NCBI GenBank assembly: GCA_028532985.1
Contig: JANCIK010000001.1
Coordinates: forward strand, 4,526,001-4,590,000
DNA: 64,000 nt
Direction of reading: 5' to 3'
Source of the DNA: Stropharia rugosoannulata
Taxonomy: Eukaryota; Basidiomycota; Agaricomycetes; Agaricales; Strophariaceae
Part shown: positions 23,993 to 36,706 of the stretch, one piece after another
Layout: each line of letters begins with the position of its first letter
Position numbering within the stretch: position 1 is the stretch's first letter
The notes under the pieces: model-generated
Told to the model about the DNA's origin: nothing
Database searches by the model: none
What the model saw: only the letters and a program-made list of their open reading frames with translations
Program-made: the position numbers and the translations under genes

Positions 23993-24883
23993 TTTACTGT
24001 AAACAGTAAACCAAGAGGGATCACACAAATCGCGTAGATGGGTAGTAGGTGAGCGCTTAAATTTCCTTTAGAAAAGTAGTCCGAAACCGTAGCTACTAAG
24101 CCAATTAAAGATGGTTCAAACAAATTATTCAAAATGAGAATGAACATGTAGTGGCTGACATTATTAGCGTTAATAGATTAGAAAGCCGCCCATGGGGGCC
24201 ACCTTATAACCCCCTGCAGGCTGATAGTACGGGTTGAATTGGTTTTAGAAATGAAGCACAGCACTTATTCCACCGTCAGACTGTTGTGTGTCGCCTTAAG
24301 AAATCAGGGATCAAGTTTAATCCGTTGTTCCAAGTACATGTACGTTAGACTTGGCTAACTCTGTGCAACTCTGAGAAGGGACCGTGGCATCGGGTTGACA
24401 AAGATAACTAGGGTAAATGAAACGGCCCTAAAAATAACGAGATACGTCCAATGAATGTCATGGGGTTCATATCATCTGTCTCAACCCATAGAAATATTTT
24501 TGGATTACAGGGAAGGGGACGGGTACAGGACCGATGAGAGGTGGTGTGAGATGCGTACAGAGAAAGCTACTGAGAACAAATGATACAGAATGGTATATGG
24601 TTGGCATTCATACAAATGTAAAGACTGTAAGCGTATACTGAATAAAGATATCGGGAAGGTTCTGTCAGCTGTAACGAAGAGCCAGGTAAATACAGAATAT
24701 GTCATATGGGACATGAAAGAATGTCCTGCGGGAAAGGTGTATGGAAGGTGCTGAGATGTATGTGAACGAAGTCTAAAGATAAATGAGTATGAAAGAAAAG
24801 GGACCACGCAGAAGACTACAACGCATGTCAGCGGTGACATACCAACGCCTCGAATTTTTCCACAATGAGGTAAGAGAGCGTGG
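23993..24883. other. Intergenic
   Basis: No gene is recognised. A minus-strand frame at 24505-24840 is without domains. The end of this stretch is the 3' flank of the minus-strand gene ending at 24884. Confidence 0.4.
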
Positions 24884-25866
24884 CTATCTCACGAAAGTCA
24901 GACTACCTGGAATATTTGCACAGAATGCCGCTAGTCGACTGGGGACAGATTTTCGCGGGAGGGTTGGTATAGGGAATGAGCCGACAGAGTCGCTCTGCTC
25001 GCGGACTGGAAACGGGGAAGCGTCGAAGAAGATAAACGATGTCTTCTCATTTCCATAGTACAAGCTTTTCTCATCATCCTGAAGAAAGAAAAGTTAGCAT
25101 TTGATCCGGGCATGCCACTCAAATTCAAAGAAACAGTTCCACGGCGAACGAGGTTGAAGACACGATGCAGAAATGCAATGACACTTACGTATGAAGTTTG
25201 TGATCTTCCCGTGTAATCCAAGTTCAACAAGTCGTTATCAGCCAAGTCCAGGCGATGATCGTCATCAGTGAGGGTAGCAGTATCATCTGAATCCGTGTCT
25301 GAGTCATTTTCGAAAGTACCCTGCGCAGCTAGCGGCGACAAGGGACCTGCCCGTCTTCGTTGTCTGGGCGTGGCGGACCTCTTGGGTGATCTTGCATTGG
25401 CTTTCCGGACCGGCGATGTATGGGTGCCCTGCAGCCAACAAGTCTCTTTGAACGCATCAACGGGCGAGTACGCTAGGCAATCGTCCAGTCCATCCAAACA
25501 AGATCGGTCAAAACCAAACTCGAGCGAAGTGGGGTCCAGGACTAGCGCTAGCGATATCGAATGGACTGGTGTTTCGTTCACGGTGTCAATGTCGTGCTCT
25601 CGCTTAGACAAGACGTCAATGGGGACCTTCTGGGAGCAGGACGCAGGCGAATAGTCTTCTATAACCGCTGCCCATGTTATGAGCTCCGGAAAGAGATCGG
25701 TGTTTATGGTCGATACACTTATTCGACTCTGCGTCGGCTTCAGTTATGGGGAACGTTTGCACTTGACGGACGCCTGACTCACTGTCTTCCTAGACGATCT
25801 CGCTGAAGGATTAGGGATAGGGGTTGCAAACCACGACGGTGACACTGCATTCCGCATGTTGGACAT
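24884..25866 (-). CDS. Hypothetical acidic Ser-rich protein (272 aa)
   Basis: Three exons with phase-0 junctions: 25783-25866 (ATG at 25866), 25189-25728 and 24884-25078, using GTGAGT and GTAAGT donors and CAG acceptors. The protein is largely disordered in style. A basic stretch (KRSATPRQRRRAG) near residue 140 could be a nuclear localisation signal. It is followed by an acidic segment (DSDTDSDDTATLTDDD) and a C-terminal part with aromatic residues (SLYYGNEKTSFIFF). No family is recognised. The evidence is the agreement of splice sites and frames over three exons. Confidence 0.55.
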
Positions 25867-27321
25867 TGTGGGTGCGCAGCAAGTCCTGGATGAGCAGATA
25901 CAGGGAGTAGAGAGCCAGCAGGCTGAACCGAGAGGCAGAGGGAAAATGGAGGCGAGGCTACTTTAGACCGGTTCATTTTAAGGCAGATAACCAGGGGATC
26001 CAACCCTTTTGTTGGTGTGCCCAGTAGAGTAATTGTCCCGGAATCTGACAGTCGCGATTCAGTTTAGCGTCCGGCTTCCTGTCATGCACGGCGTCTATAA
26101 TTATAACATTTGTCACGTGTAGGTACGGGAGGACCTTCTTGGGCGACCCCGCCCACGGGCGGCATGACGATGTGCGGAGATTTGGTGGGTGGTGATCATA
26201 TGTGCTAGTCGAAGGCCCCTGCGGTCGCTAGGTGTCGGGAGATGGTGTTCATCTCGTTAAAACTCTAAGCCAAAATTGAGTCATATCTCTATTGCATACC
26301 GAATTTATATCTAGCCGAGCAGCACGACAGACCGCCAGCCAATTGCATGAGAAGCCGACCCCGAGGGCTCGTTGAGTCGTTGCTACCTCCCGCCACCTCT
26401 CAGCACGGATAAATCCGACACTTCAAGAGATGATCCTGTATATTAATTGCTGCTCAGCATATAGAAGTTTCCCTACGCCGGGAGGCTCTTTATTTATCAG
26501 GCTGCTGTAACTTCACGGCACACCATGTGTGTTCTCAGCGGTAAATCACCGATTTGACTGCTGTTCTGGCACCTCATGTGTCACCTACGCGCACAGTCCG
26601 AAAAATTCTGAAACGTGTGCGCTATATGCACACAAATGGGTCTTAAGTAGTGCCTATATACAGAGGTATATGGTCTGAGAACTGCGTATTTTAGCTGTCA
26701 CTAGGAGAGCTGTACTAGATGTCAGATGGTACCTCGAGGGAGAGCCTATAATATAGTTTGCTGATGATTCATGGACATAACTGAGTGGGGGAAATGATAA
26801 TCCGGGGAAAGCAAGACGACTGGGTGATGGTGGCAAGTGTGTGAGCTGAACGTTGAGGATCCAGCCGTGCACGAGGCATCGGCGGTGCTGAGCACGGTGA
26901 GCGTGAGCACGCAAGCACGTCGTCTCCATACTTACCTGCCGTGAAATGTACGCTGAGGGTGAGCGGAAATGACTGCGGGAGACGAGAAGGCCTTTGAGGG
27001 GGCATAGAGGGGCAAGCACTGCGTACTATGAAAGTTCTTCCCTTAATACCCAGCATAACGTTTTCGCAAAGCCGCCCGTCTCGTTCACTGCCGCATTTGC
27101 ATTACTTCGTGTAGATTCTATGAGAATACAGACAATGCACGCATTTTAAACGTGGCCTCGACAAGCTCTCGATTACAGACTCTTGGTTCAAATCTCTACT
27201 ATCAAGATATCGGAATTAGCATATGCTATTGCTTCGGCCGCAAGGCTCACCGCAGTATACATAAGTGCGATCTTCCATATAAGTCGGCCATCACAAATGC
27301 CACTACAAAATAACTCTGGTC
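25867..27321. other. Intergenic
   Basis: About 1.45 kb without a supported gene. Minus-strand frames at 26654-27056 have no domain and no splice logic. No tRNA or structured repeat was found. Confidence 0.4.
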
Positions 27322-28198
27322 TTACACGTCGAACAAAATATCTCGTGTAGTATGATCGCCTTGAAAACCGTTGACCAGCTTTCCGCGGTGCTTAGATTGG
27401 CTCTCAGGTGAGGGAGAAGCTGAGCTAACTTGTAGGGCAGACACATCCTTCAATATCGACGATCGCAGCCCGCCCTTGGCCTGCCCATCCACAAACACAG
27501 CAGTCGCCGCGGAAACTGTGTTCGGCATTGTCCGCGTCTTACCGGCGGTGCTGACCGGCTCCGGGTGCCTCCGTTCGATATCGGGCGCTTGTTCAAGTCG
27601 GTGATGATGCTCCCGCCGGTACGCTTCACTAATCCCGATCTCGCCGCTGCCTTCATACGCGCACGTAGCGTGCTTCTGGCGGCACGTATTAGACGCAAGC
27701 GTATCAGTGGCGTCTATACAATGCGCGTTCTAGATAAAAAGAAAGCAAAAACATGTGAATATTTGGAATAGAATATTCGTATGTCGGAATCAGAAACTGG
27801 ATATGCAAAACGGCACTAGCGGCTAGTGGGGTGCTAATGCAAGATATGCAGAGATTTACTTACATCTGTCGTACTTGGCGTTCTCCTAACTCGACGCGTC
27901 GGTCGAGAAACAACAAGACGCTTGCATGGACGCGGATATAAATCTTGGCGGCATGTAGTACCAAATGCGAACAGGACGTATGACTCTGTGTCAGTCTCAG
28001 AGTCGCCGTCAGCGACAGCGGGAAAGCTCGACAAGCGGGGGAAGCGGGGAGTGTGGTGCGACCTCCTTGTTGATGGCAAAGACCGCGTTCTCGACACGGC
28101 CTAGGGGAAATGAGTGTCAGTATGATAGTATGCATATGTAGTCAAACAGGGGATCATACAGTGGGCCGATGAATAATTTGCTGTGTGCTTGAGTGCAT
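27322..28198 (-). CDS. Hypothetical protein (227 aa)
   Basis: Three exons with phase-0 junctions: 28160-28198 (ATG at 28198), 27864-28100 and 27322-27729. The introns are 59 bp (GTATGA..CCTAG) and 134 bp (GTAAGT..TCTAG). The product is Arg/Ser/Thr-rich with an acidic patch (DGDSETDTES) and a His-rich patch (RREHHHRLEQ). No domain is recognised. The second intron is long for this window. The first exon (13 codons) is the least certain part. Confidence 0.45.
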
Positions 28199-28711
28199 TA
28201 GCGTAGTGGTGGAATAATGAAAAGGTACTGACAATGTGTCTCAATCCGTCGGCCTTTATTAATGAAACAAAATGTAGCCACTCACTGCGTTTGTCCATGA
28301 ACCATTTGATGGGCCAAGTGATCAAGTGGAAGGTCTAGGATGCTTGCAAACCTAACAAATCGCTTAATTTGAGGCCATCATCAAGGACAGACACGGTACA
28401 AGTACAGTACATTCGGTACGGGAGTTACCACCTGGCAAATTAACAATTAGCGAAATATTAGACCACAGCGGGGATGACATTGGCCATTACATTACATAGT
28501 TAGGGACAGCGTATTTGCGCGGATTACTCTTTGGAATCTGCGCGAAAAAATACTCAAAAGCTACAAGTAGAAACCTTGATGACCTCCTATCCGCGGCCAT
28601 GAATTCAGTATAGCGTCTAAGACTTGAGGCAGTTCATGCCGGAAATGACAGACAAGGTTTCGCTTTTGCCTAGTCCTGAACGACAGTCGACAGTGATTGG
28701 GAACGCTAGTC
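28199..28711. other. Intergenic between divergent genes
   Basis: A 513-bp spacer separates a minus-strand gene and a plus-strand BTB gene transcribed away from it, so it may act as a two-way promoter. No repeats are seen. Confidence 0.4.
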
Positions 28712-29492
28712 ATGGAAAGAGACGACGAGTTCTACTTGCAAAATGCTATATTTCTCGTAAGTGACGCCGCTTTACGTTCCTTGAGCATGTTTGTCGTGGA
28801 CAACCCTGCTGACGTCAAGCGGGCTAGGTTGAGGGCGTGCTCTTCAAGGTGCCAATTCTCCACTTTACTTTGGAGTCGGACATCTTCCATGCCATGTTCG
28901 ACCTCCCGCAAGACCCCGAGTGCACTCCAGATGGCTCGACAGACTCTCAGCCCATACGACTTGACGATGTGAAGCGGACGGACTTTAAGCAACTACTGCG
29001 AGTGATGTACGCGCAGTACGTATGCCAAAGCGGTACTTCACATATGCCATTGATAGATGGAACATCCTCAGGTCATTCAGCATGGACGATCTTGGCCTGA
29101 CAGAGAGCGAATGGACCTCGGTGCTTGTCCTTGCTGCCCGGTGGGAGATGGCGCGCTTGCGCAGCCTTGCCATCAAGAATCTAACACCGCTCTTCTCGAC
29201 CGACCCGCACAAGCTGGTCGTCATGGGCCGCAATTACAACATAGACGAGTGGCTGATGTCTGGCATCCACTTGCTGATCGTACGCAAGGATCCGATGAAC
29301 GAGGACGACGTGAATACAATTGGGCCCTTTGCGGCGCTTAAGGTCTCCGCACTCCGGGAATGGACGCTTCAGTGGAAAATCGCGCATCGCGATTCGACAG
29401 AGTGGATACTGAACAGACGCGAGATGCCCAAGGTTCAGGACATTCGGAGGAGGATTAAAGACTCGTTTGATTTGCAGGACGACGATAAATGA
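28712..29492 (+). CDS. BTB/POZ domain protein (217 aa)
   Basis: Three exons: 28712-28756, 28828-29015 and 29072-29492, with phases in agreement. The N-terminal ~90 residues match the fungal BTB pattern: DDEFYLQNAIFLVEGVLFKV, then LHFTLESDIFHAMFDLP, then IRLDDVKRTDFKQLLRVMY. The C-terminal part has the helix DLGLTESEWTSVLVLAARW found in Agaricomycete BTB proteins. BTB domains dimerise and can recruit cullin-3 ubiquitin ligase; no partner domain (MATH, Kelch) is present. The second intron is 56 bp if the ACATCCTCAG acceptor is used; a 41-bp alternative would add five residues. Confidence 0.75.
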
Positions 29493-30138
29493 GGTATCGA
29501 CGCAGTGAAAGCTGGTGAAAGCCTTTGTAGAGTGCATGCAGCTATTTTATTTTCGTGATAGGTGTAAATAGGAATTTAGAGACAGATGTACAATACCGGA
29601 CAGAGATTCTTCGTACATATAAAAACTTAAGTCTTTGAGCATAAGCTGCCTTTTCCCGAATGAGTTCTTGCTTGACATGGCACGACTAGACCATCAAAGT
29701 AAGTGGCAGAAACACTTATTAATGTATATAAAAAACACACGCATAATTGGCTACGCCAACGACATGACATAACGCAAACTTGACAGAAACTTGAAGCGTA
29801 GTAATCAAAGAGGTATCTTGAAGCAACGTTTGCAGCATAGACGGATTTTCCAACGGTGCAAACCGGCCATGGCAATCGCGGCACCTTGGCTATCGGCAAA
29901 GGCCGAGCCAAGCATGTTCAAGTATCGAGACACGACCACGCGCAGGCACGTGATGCACGCGACTGTGGTTCAATATAAGAATTCCCACGCGCTTTCTATT
30001 TATGTTTACGGAGTCTGGATCGTTGTTCTCGTCAAACCACTCATCCTGTTGATCGCCAGCCTCCACCACATCGCTTGTTCCAACCACAAATCTCCCGGAA
30101 CAACATACATACACTCGACCGTCTGCCTTATCAAATTC
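29493..30138. other. Intergenic; upstream region of the Pro-rich gene
   Basis: The frame of the next gene stays open back to 29791, but its composition changes before the ATG at 30139. I therefore treat this part as 5' UTR or promoter. Confidence 0.4.
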
Positions 30139-31656
30139 ATGCCTAAAACAAGGAACGTCTCCCGCTCTCAGTGGGAGGCTGCAGCTCCATCCACCGCAAG
30201 TACTTCGACCAGGTCGCGGAAAAACAAGGAAAACCCCCAAGCAGACAAAGAGAATGGACCAGTATCTGCAGGGCGGGCTTTTCAGACGCTCGGGCCTCGC
30301 CATCGCGCGGGTGTCCTTGGGGCTGTAGCGCAAGTCAATACCAGGAATCCGCTGGGGCCCAAGGAGGGGCCAACTAAACTTAAGACGGCTGCTAAGGGAA
30401 AGGGAAAACCTACAGCGACACCGGTGAAGCGTAAGAAGGTCCCTCTTCAGGACATTACATCACAATTTCTACCCGCACCAGAGCCTCTAAACCGAGGCGA
30501 AGGTCACCAAAATTTGACAGAGGAAGACGTTGCCGCCGCGCACGACGAACCCGCCAATATCATAACTACGCAAATTCCAGCTCAACTTACGCCACTCCGC
30601 CTGCCCGCCCCCAAGTTTGTTTCCCCGCTTCCGCCTTCTTCACCACCCTCGCCTTTCGTCACATCGCCCGTCATATCATCCATTAAACCTACAGCTCGCT
30701 TCCGACACACCCCACCTCCATTACAATTTAAGGATCCGCTGGAGCAGTTTGAACACGCGTTCCTTCCTTCACGTGACTCACCCACTCCAGCCAGGTCTAA
30801 TTCTGATCCATTCGGCTTTGTCGCCCTTGAGCGAAAGCTCAAAGCTGAGCGAGAAAAGGTTCTTGCAGAGGATCCAAATGGAGACGATGAGGAGTACGAT
30901 GAACTGGCCCATGTCTTGGTAGCAGACACATCTTCTCCGCGTCCAGTACGACGGATGAAGAAGCGAGCCCTAACAGTCGACGATGAAGAATCCGAAGAAA
31001 ACACCAACGCTTCTGGTCAAGCCACCGAGGCTGTGCCTGTCACTGTCCCCGCCGCCACACACTTTAAGACTCCCCCTACGCCCCACAAGGACAAGCAGAA
31101 GCGTCGTCGGCTTTCTTATGAAGGTCATGGTGATGTTTTCGATCCCTGTAGCTCTTCCATTGAAAGCTCGCCATCACCGATGAAGGCTGCATCGGCCCGC
31201 AAGCACGCCCAGTCGTCATCCCATGATCACCCACTAGGGTCTGATCGCGCATTCGACGAGTCCCTGGAGGAAGAGCTCCCTGTCGTGCACTCTACGCGTC
31301 GGCTTGCAGCTGTTAGGGATGAAACTGATGGTCCTTCACGCCATCTACGACCGCGGCCTAGTAAATCCACCGTTGTCGAGGATGAGCAACCTACTCGTTC
31401 GTCTCCAATTGCAGCGAAGGTCCTCAGGAAAACTACCAAACGTAGCACTACAAGAAGAGCTACGGATGCGGAAGCGCATGTTGAGCCAGTCGACGACCTA
31501 AATGTGGTATGTACGTAACCTTATTTATTCTGCTTTGTCCACCTTTCTCATTCTGTCTATTTATAGAAATGGCAGCGGGAACGCCAAGAGCGCATTGAAT
31601 ACTTTAAACGTCTGGAAGATTTCGAAGTTGAACGGGAAGATGTTTATCTTGTCTAA
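30139..31656 (+). CDS. Nuclear-type low-complexity protein with conserved C-terminal tail (485 aa)
   Basis: Two exons, 30139-31506 and 31567-31656, in phase 0. The long first exon encodes a disordered, Pro/Ser/Lys-rich protein with several basic clusters (SRKNKENPQADKEN, PVKRKKVPLQDI, KDKQKRRRLSYEG) and many SP/TP sites. This style is common in cell-cycle or chromosome-associated proteins that are cyclin-dependent kinase substrates. The second exon encodes a short, charged helical tail that ends REDVYLV at the stop, probably a protein interaction motif. I do not name a family. The start was chosen because acidic/basic low-complexity coding style begins at MPKTRNVSRS; an upstream extension to 29791 is open but unlikely. 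Confidence 0.65.
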
Positions 31657-33858
31657 TTCTGTCTTGATTTTTTGGAACGGTTCTTTTTTAGCTCTACTCT
31701 ATTTTACTCTATTTCTTGCATTCTTCCCCCTTACCCTTGGGTTTCTATCGCTTTCAACAATCAAAATCTGTATGTGTATAATTGTACCACCTCCTTGATT
31801 CCTTCAGTATGTTTATGATTCCTTTATGCACATTCTACTTCAGCCTATATCCCATCCTCTGTATGTCTCTACCAGGCTGCCATTTGGCACTATATGTCAA
31901 TACATGGAACATTCTCAGATCCGTATCTATGCGCTGTTTTCCATACCTAATCTGACTGCAAGAGACAAGAAGTTGGTCAGCAGGAAATTGCCTCACGTCC
32001 TGTCACTTGTCGACCCTGACTGGTGACTTCCTTATAATTTCTCGGCACAAGTACATACATCGCAATGTTCCATCGTATGTTCTTTAGCAAAGTCGATTAT
32101 ATACGAGTCTCTGGAGTCTAACGGTCGATGGACCTAGCTATTTATTCCACAAACCTATGTATTCAAAACAGTCACAGATATTACGAGACTGGGACTTGGT
32201 GGACTCCCCTTATGTGACTAAAGGGCCGCATTTGTACCCCTGGAAAGCTACAAGCTTAAATGACAACAGAAGAGGGAAACATTTGCTGTGAGCAAAGAAT
32301 CTACGGAACCGTGAATTTATTTCAGTAGGCTGCGCCGCTAAAAGACTAATGTCGCCCGTGAATACCAAGAGGGTTGTTTCCTTACCCTCATAATGGCATG
32401 AATGAGTCTATGGTGCAATAGATCCTCCTGGACGCCAACATATATCAATGTAATCACTTCCGTAACGGGTGTTCTGATTCTGAAATGTCTAACAAAAGGA
32501 ATAGGTAAAATGCGTAGGACGCGAACAGATCTCCATTATGCATCCCTGTCAGCATTAAGTCGCTGAAATATTTATTTCATAACGCTGTAGGGCCGGCTGA
32601 CACCGGCAGGGCCCGCTACCGAGGTGCTGCGCTGCACGCTGGATTTTTGCCACTGAGTTGTTTCAAAGCGTTAGCTGAACTTGGGCTGTAATTTGGATGT
32701 TACAAGAAATGTTTGTATTTCACTCACCACACAGTACACCAATATACAGTAGTAAGATGTTATATACTCTATATATTAACTTTTTAGATTTCTTTGAAGG
32801 GGAAGTGAAAAAATTAAATGAGGAAAAAACAGCTTTATGAGGGGATAATTCGATGTCAACGTTGGGCTTGTATGACGCACTACTACAACGCTAGGGAATC
32901 ACGGGAACCATGCGCACTTCAATCCGTTCACTACTCTTTAATGATTTAACGGAGAGACAGTGGGAAGCAGTCGAGTCAGTGCAGGAACCTTAAGGGGACG
33001 ATAAAAGACAGGACAGCTCCAAAGCAACTTACGAATAGAAAGGCAGAATGAGGTGACAGCAGTGATTATTGATTTGCATACGGTGAGTATAACACGTTCA
33101 AATTGACGGTGGTTATGGACGGAAGGAAGAGCAAAACCTTAGCAGTACGACGGACTAAGCATGCAGAGCAGTAGAGATGCCGTAGAAAGCAAGCGAGTAG
33201 TAGAGGACTACAGAGGGCGCAGAGCAAGAGAAAAGCAGCAGGGAGACAAGTAACAGCAACTACTGAGGACGCAGTGGAGGGGGCATACTAGACGGTCGAC
33301 GATGAACAGAAAGATCTAGAACAGATTATATCATATAGAAGCATGACTATGGGAACAGGATAGACAAATAAAGGAATTTTGTGATCTTCTGCCAATTTTC
33401 AGAAAAGGTCGGTCCCCAAGACCCACTACCTTACAGGTAGCGGGAATTTGGTTAAACGGCCGCTCATGGCAGCTTCGTTTCTCAGTGGCTGAAATGGGCA
33501 TGGGAACGGAGAGGCGCGTTCCCAGGCTTTAGGTTCCCCGAGCAATTCCTCCACAGTTAAACTACACAATGCGGTGCTGGCACCCTTCATATACGGCTGC
33601 AATTCCGCGCGGGCTACTTATAGCGCCTCTGGGCTGTCGGTATCTTTAACCAACTGCGTATCGAAGGCTGCAAAGCTCGGAGCAACTTCGTTAAACCAAC
33701 TCCTTCACAGACTTCCTCCTCAAAGATTGGCTTGCCTCGACTAATCCACTACCTGATAAAATCAAAACCGCAGCCCACTAGCCCAAGCTGCACCCGCACT
33801 CCTACAGCCTCCTTCCCGACGCTCATCCGCCCGCGACACTGATCTATGACTCAGAATC
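31657..33858. other. Long intergenic region
   Basis: About 2.2 kb without a supported gene. The part 33060-33320 is strikingly purine-rich on the plus strand. A C/T-rich stretch before 33859 (33700-33850) is probably the promoter and 5' leader of the next gene. A GC-rich island with short inverted repeats lies at 32588-32640. Confidence 0.4.
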
Positions 33859-34696
33859 ATGCCTACCAAAACCTTTAACCCAGCTGCATCTACCGTCTTC
33901 CGCTGGGTCCCCCCGCGTGACCCGTCGGCATACGTGCGCGCACTGCAGCGCTACATCGCTCTCACGGAGAATTGGGATCCTGAGCCGTTTATGGAACTGT
34001 TTGATGACACTCTGCAGCACTGGACGCTGCCTATCTCGCTCAATCGGCCGGTGCTCAACAAGCGTCAGTATGGCGAGTATGTTAAGGTCATACGGCCAAC
34101 ATTTAAATTCTTCAAGGCGAGTCTATCTGACAAGTACCAGTCCCTTGATTTTCGCTGACCGTGCAGTATCATTCAAATGCTCTGGCCATCTTATCGGGAC
34201 GGTCTGACGGTTCCCTCATTGCTATACGTTGTCACTCGTGTACCCGAATTGGATTGGAATTGGGACGCTTGGGGAGCGTAGATGACTATTAACGAAGTCA
34301 TCGAAGCTGAAAACAAGTTGTGCGTTCATGTAAGTGGTATTTATTCCTATCGCCCGGAACATTGGCTCTGAAGTCGTCGCGCTGATGGTTGACGCTCGGT
34401 TCTGTGTATCCGCTCGCTGCGTCTCTTTCGCCGTACGATCCTATACTAAGATATCTCCCTATTTTTATTAGGCTCTTCTCAAGGCCGAATCTGTCAAAGG
34501 AACACCCCTCAATGGGGAATATATGCTTATTTTCCATTTTGTGCCGCGCTCGGTACAGGAAGACCAGGACGCCCTGCCGAAGATCTCCATTGTAAAAGAG
34601 TTCATCGACAGCGCGGCGAGCACCAAGTTCTACCTGGAAGAGAAGAAGCACCAGCAGCCTCAGGGACAGCCTCCTGGGCCTCATAATTTCAAGTAG
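33859..34696 (+). CDS. NTF2-like (SnoaL-type fold) protein (176 aa)
   Basis: Three exons, all in phase 0: 33859-34116, 34282-34329 and 34472-34696. Joined, the exons give a continuous NTF2-like domain: a helical start (YVRALQRYIALTENWDPEPF then MELFDDTLQHWTLP), the strand around FKFFKMTINEVIEAEN across the first junction, then the strands GTPLNGEYMLIFHFVP and LPKISIVKEFIDSAA. Small proteins of this fold are common in Agaricomycetes and usually have no assigned substrate. The first intron would begin with GC (AAG|GCGAGT), a non-canonical GC-AG intron of 165 bp. No GT donor restores the frame there. Confidence 0.7.
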
Positions 34697-36706
34697 TCCA
34701 TGTGCATGCACGCCACCGCACATCAAAATGGAGAAAAACGAGTGGGTAAGCGTGACAAGGCGTTTAATCAAAATGGATGTTTTCATTAATCGGAATGATA
34801 ATCCTCAGGCATTTCCAGCCAAACGTATTTGAAGGTTAAATATGCCTCACAGGTCTTAATTTTTCTACTTAGCCTTTAGACTCTGGTCAGAAGTAATGAT
34901 TTTTTTAAGTACTTTTATTGTCCCATACAGACGGTGATTATCATTTTAGTCGAATTTTAGTAGGCTTTAGGAGTTTAGAAAATTACTTGAGCATACATAG
35001 TAGTACGGTCAAAGTCCAGTAGACCCGTAGCGAGTCGCAACAATGACATACTATCGCCCTAATCTAACTATTTGCTTACTGAAAGGAAAAATACGAGCTT
35101 TCTGGAACGCGTCTCGGCCAGTCGAATGTCGGATTACGTAGAGTAAAGTGTATTTATAGATTGTCCGGCCAGTGAACGTTACTTACATAATTTGTCAGCA
35201 GAACCAAGGTAGGACGCAGTTGCGCATCAACGACTTTGTCGGAGTACAAGTACAAACTTGGCTCCGTGGGTCTTTCCTAGTCTTTCCATTTGCTTTCCAT
35301 GTCTTTCCACGATTTTATCATTCAAATTCATTCACAACACTAGCTCAGTTGAGCTCAGTATCACCCAATACTTGAACAGACGCACAGTAATTATCCTGAA
35401 AATCATCAATGGCTCAAGGGCCAAGGCAATCGTATTTAATGAACGACAGGTTTGCGTTAAGCTCCGTTTTGTCGATACGACTTTCCGAAGTCGACAAGTT
35501 GAGAACGAAAACCCAACGCGAATCCAACGAGAACCACATTATACCAGATCATCATATTTACTACTAACATGATCATTGCAAACAGAACTATCAATTTTTT
35601 TCTATTGATCTGATAGATCTGATGAGTACACTCCTTGATTCGTAAGGTTATGTGACGAATCCGAAAAAGTGCTCGACGGTCCGTGTCGAACATTGCAGTA
35701 TAACGACGTAGTTAAATCTTAACGAATTGGGCGTCAGAGAGACTGAGCGATTCTGAACTCAACTTTGGAATGAGCAATACCCAAGCAATACTTTCCGCTA
35801 ACGCCCTTAAAGACCATCGCAATCATTTGATCGCAATCGCAACTTGCCGCACGAATACACTAGTAACTAGTAAGTAGTGTAAACATATAACAATGATATA
35901 ATATTAATTGCCAAGTCTCTATGTCTTCTGTGCAATAGAAAAGGACTTTCTCCTTTCTCGTTATGCCCATAATCCGAGTCCTCTGAGGATACTAGTCCCT
36001 TGCCTTTACATAATTAAGGCTTATTAAGATTCGAGAATCTCAACTCTGCCGACATGATGTCAGGATAGGGAGTGTTGTCAGAGCCCTTTCCCGGTTTAAC
36101 TATTCACATATAGACTGTGGTCGATGACCTATGGTTGATCCATAGCACAAGCATTGCAGAGGCACAGAACCAGATGTCCATAATTTTATATGAGTATAAT
36201 GAGCGTTAATCTTTAACAATTGCAGCCAATAAGTTTGTAAGAAATTGCCATTGAAAAAGAAAATCGTCTAAATTAGAATATGAGTCGATAGAGTAAGCAT
36301 AATGGTTTATCTGCAACCTTGTTTTGCGCGTTATACCCACTGACGGGCACTGTTTCAAATATCGCCTTCTCCTTTCGGTTATTCGGGCCAGATTGTGGGC
36401 CGCTGTGGGGAGCAATGTCTGTGCTGTCCATCAGCGGCATGACAACAAGTATATTGGACGTGAGCATAATCATGTACGGCTCAGGTGGCCGGTCTGGAAC
36501 ACGAAGACTACGAATTTACGTCGAGAGACTATCCATTTGATTGCAGCTGGCCGCAAGCTGGCCGTAAGTGCATCGAAAATCAATCAGCCATCGGATGTGA
36601 CTTCTGTGACACGTGACAGATATCAACAAAGAATTATTAGTGGTTGAGCGTTCTGCAGCCACCCTCTTCCTCCTTTTCCCTCCTTATACGCGTAGATTCT
36701 CTCAAA
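34697..36706. other. Long intergenic region
   Basis: About 2 kb, AT-rich, with only short unsupported frames. No repeats or RNA genes were recognised. The last 60 bp before 36707 are C/T-rich, as expected for the transportin promoter. Confidence 0.4.

Noticed and set aside
26654..27056. Two overlapping minus-strand frames of ~100-120 codons
   Set aside because: The overlapping frames are equally open, with no motifs or consistent intron signals; probably chance.
27150..27215. tRNA-like T-arm (GGTTCAAATC)
   Set aside because: No matching acceptor stem or D-arm could be drawn around it; not a tRNA.
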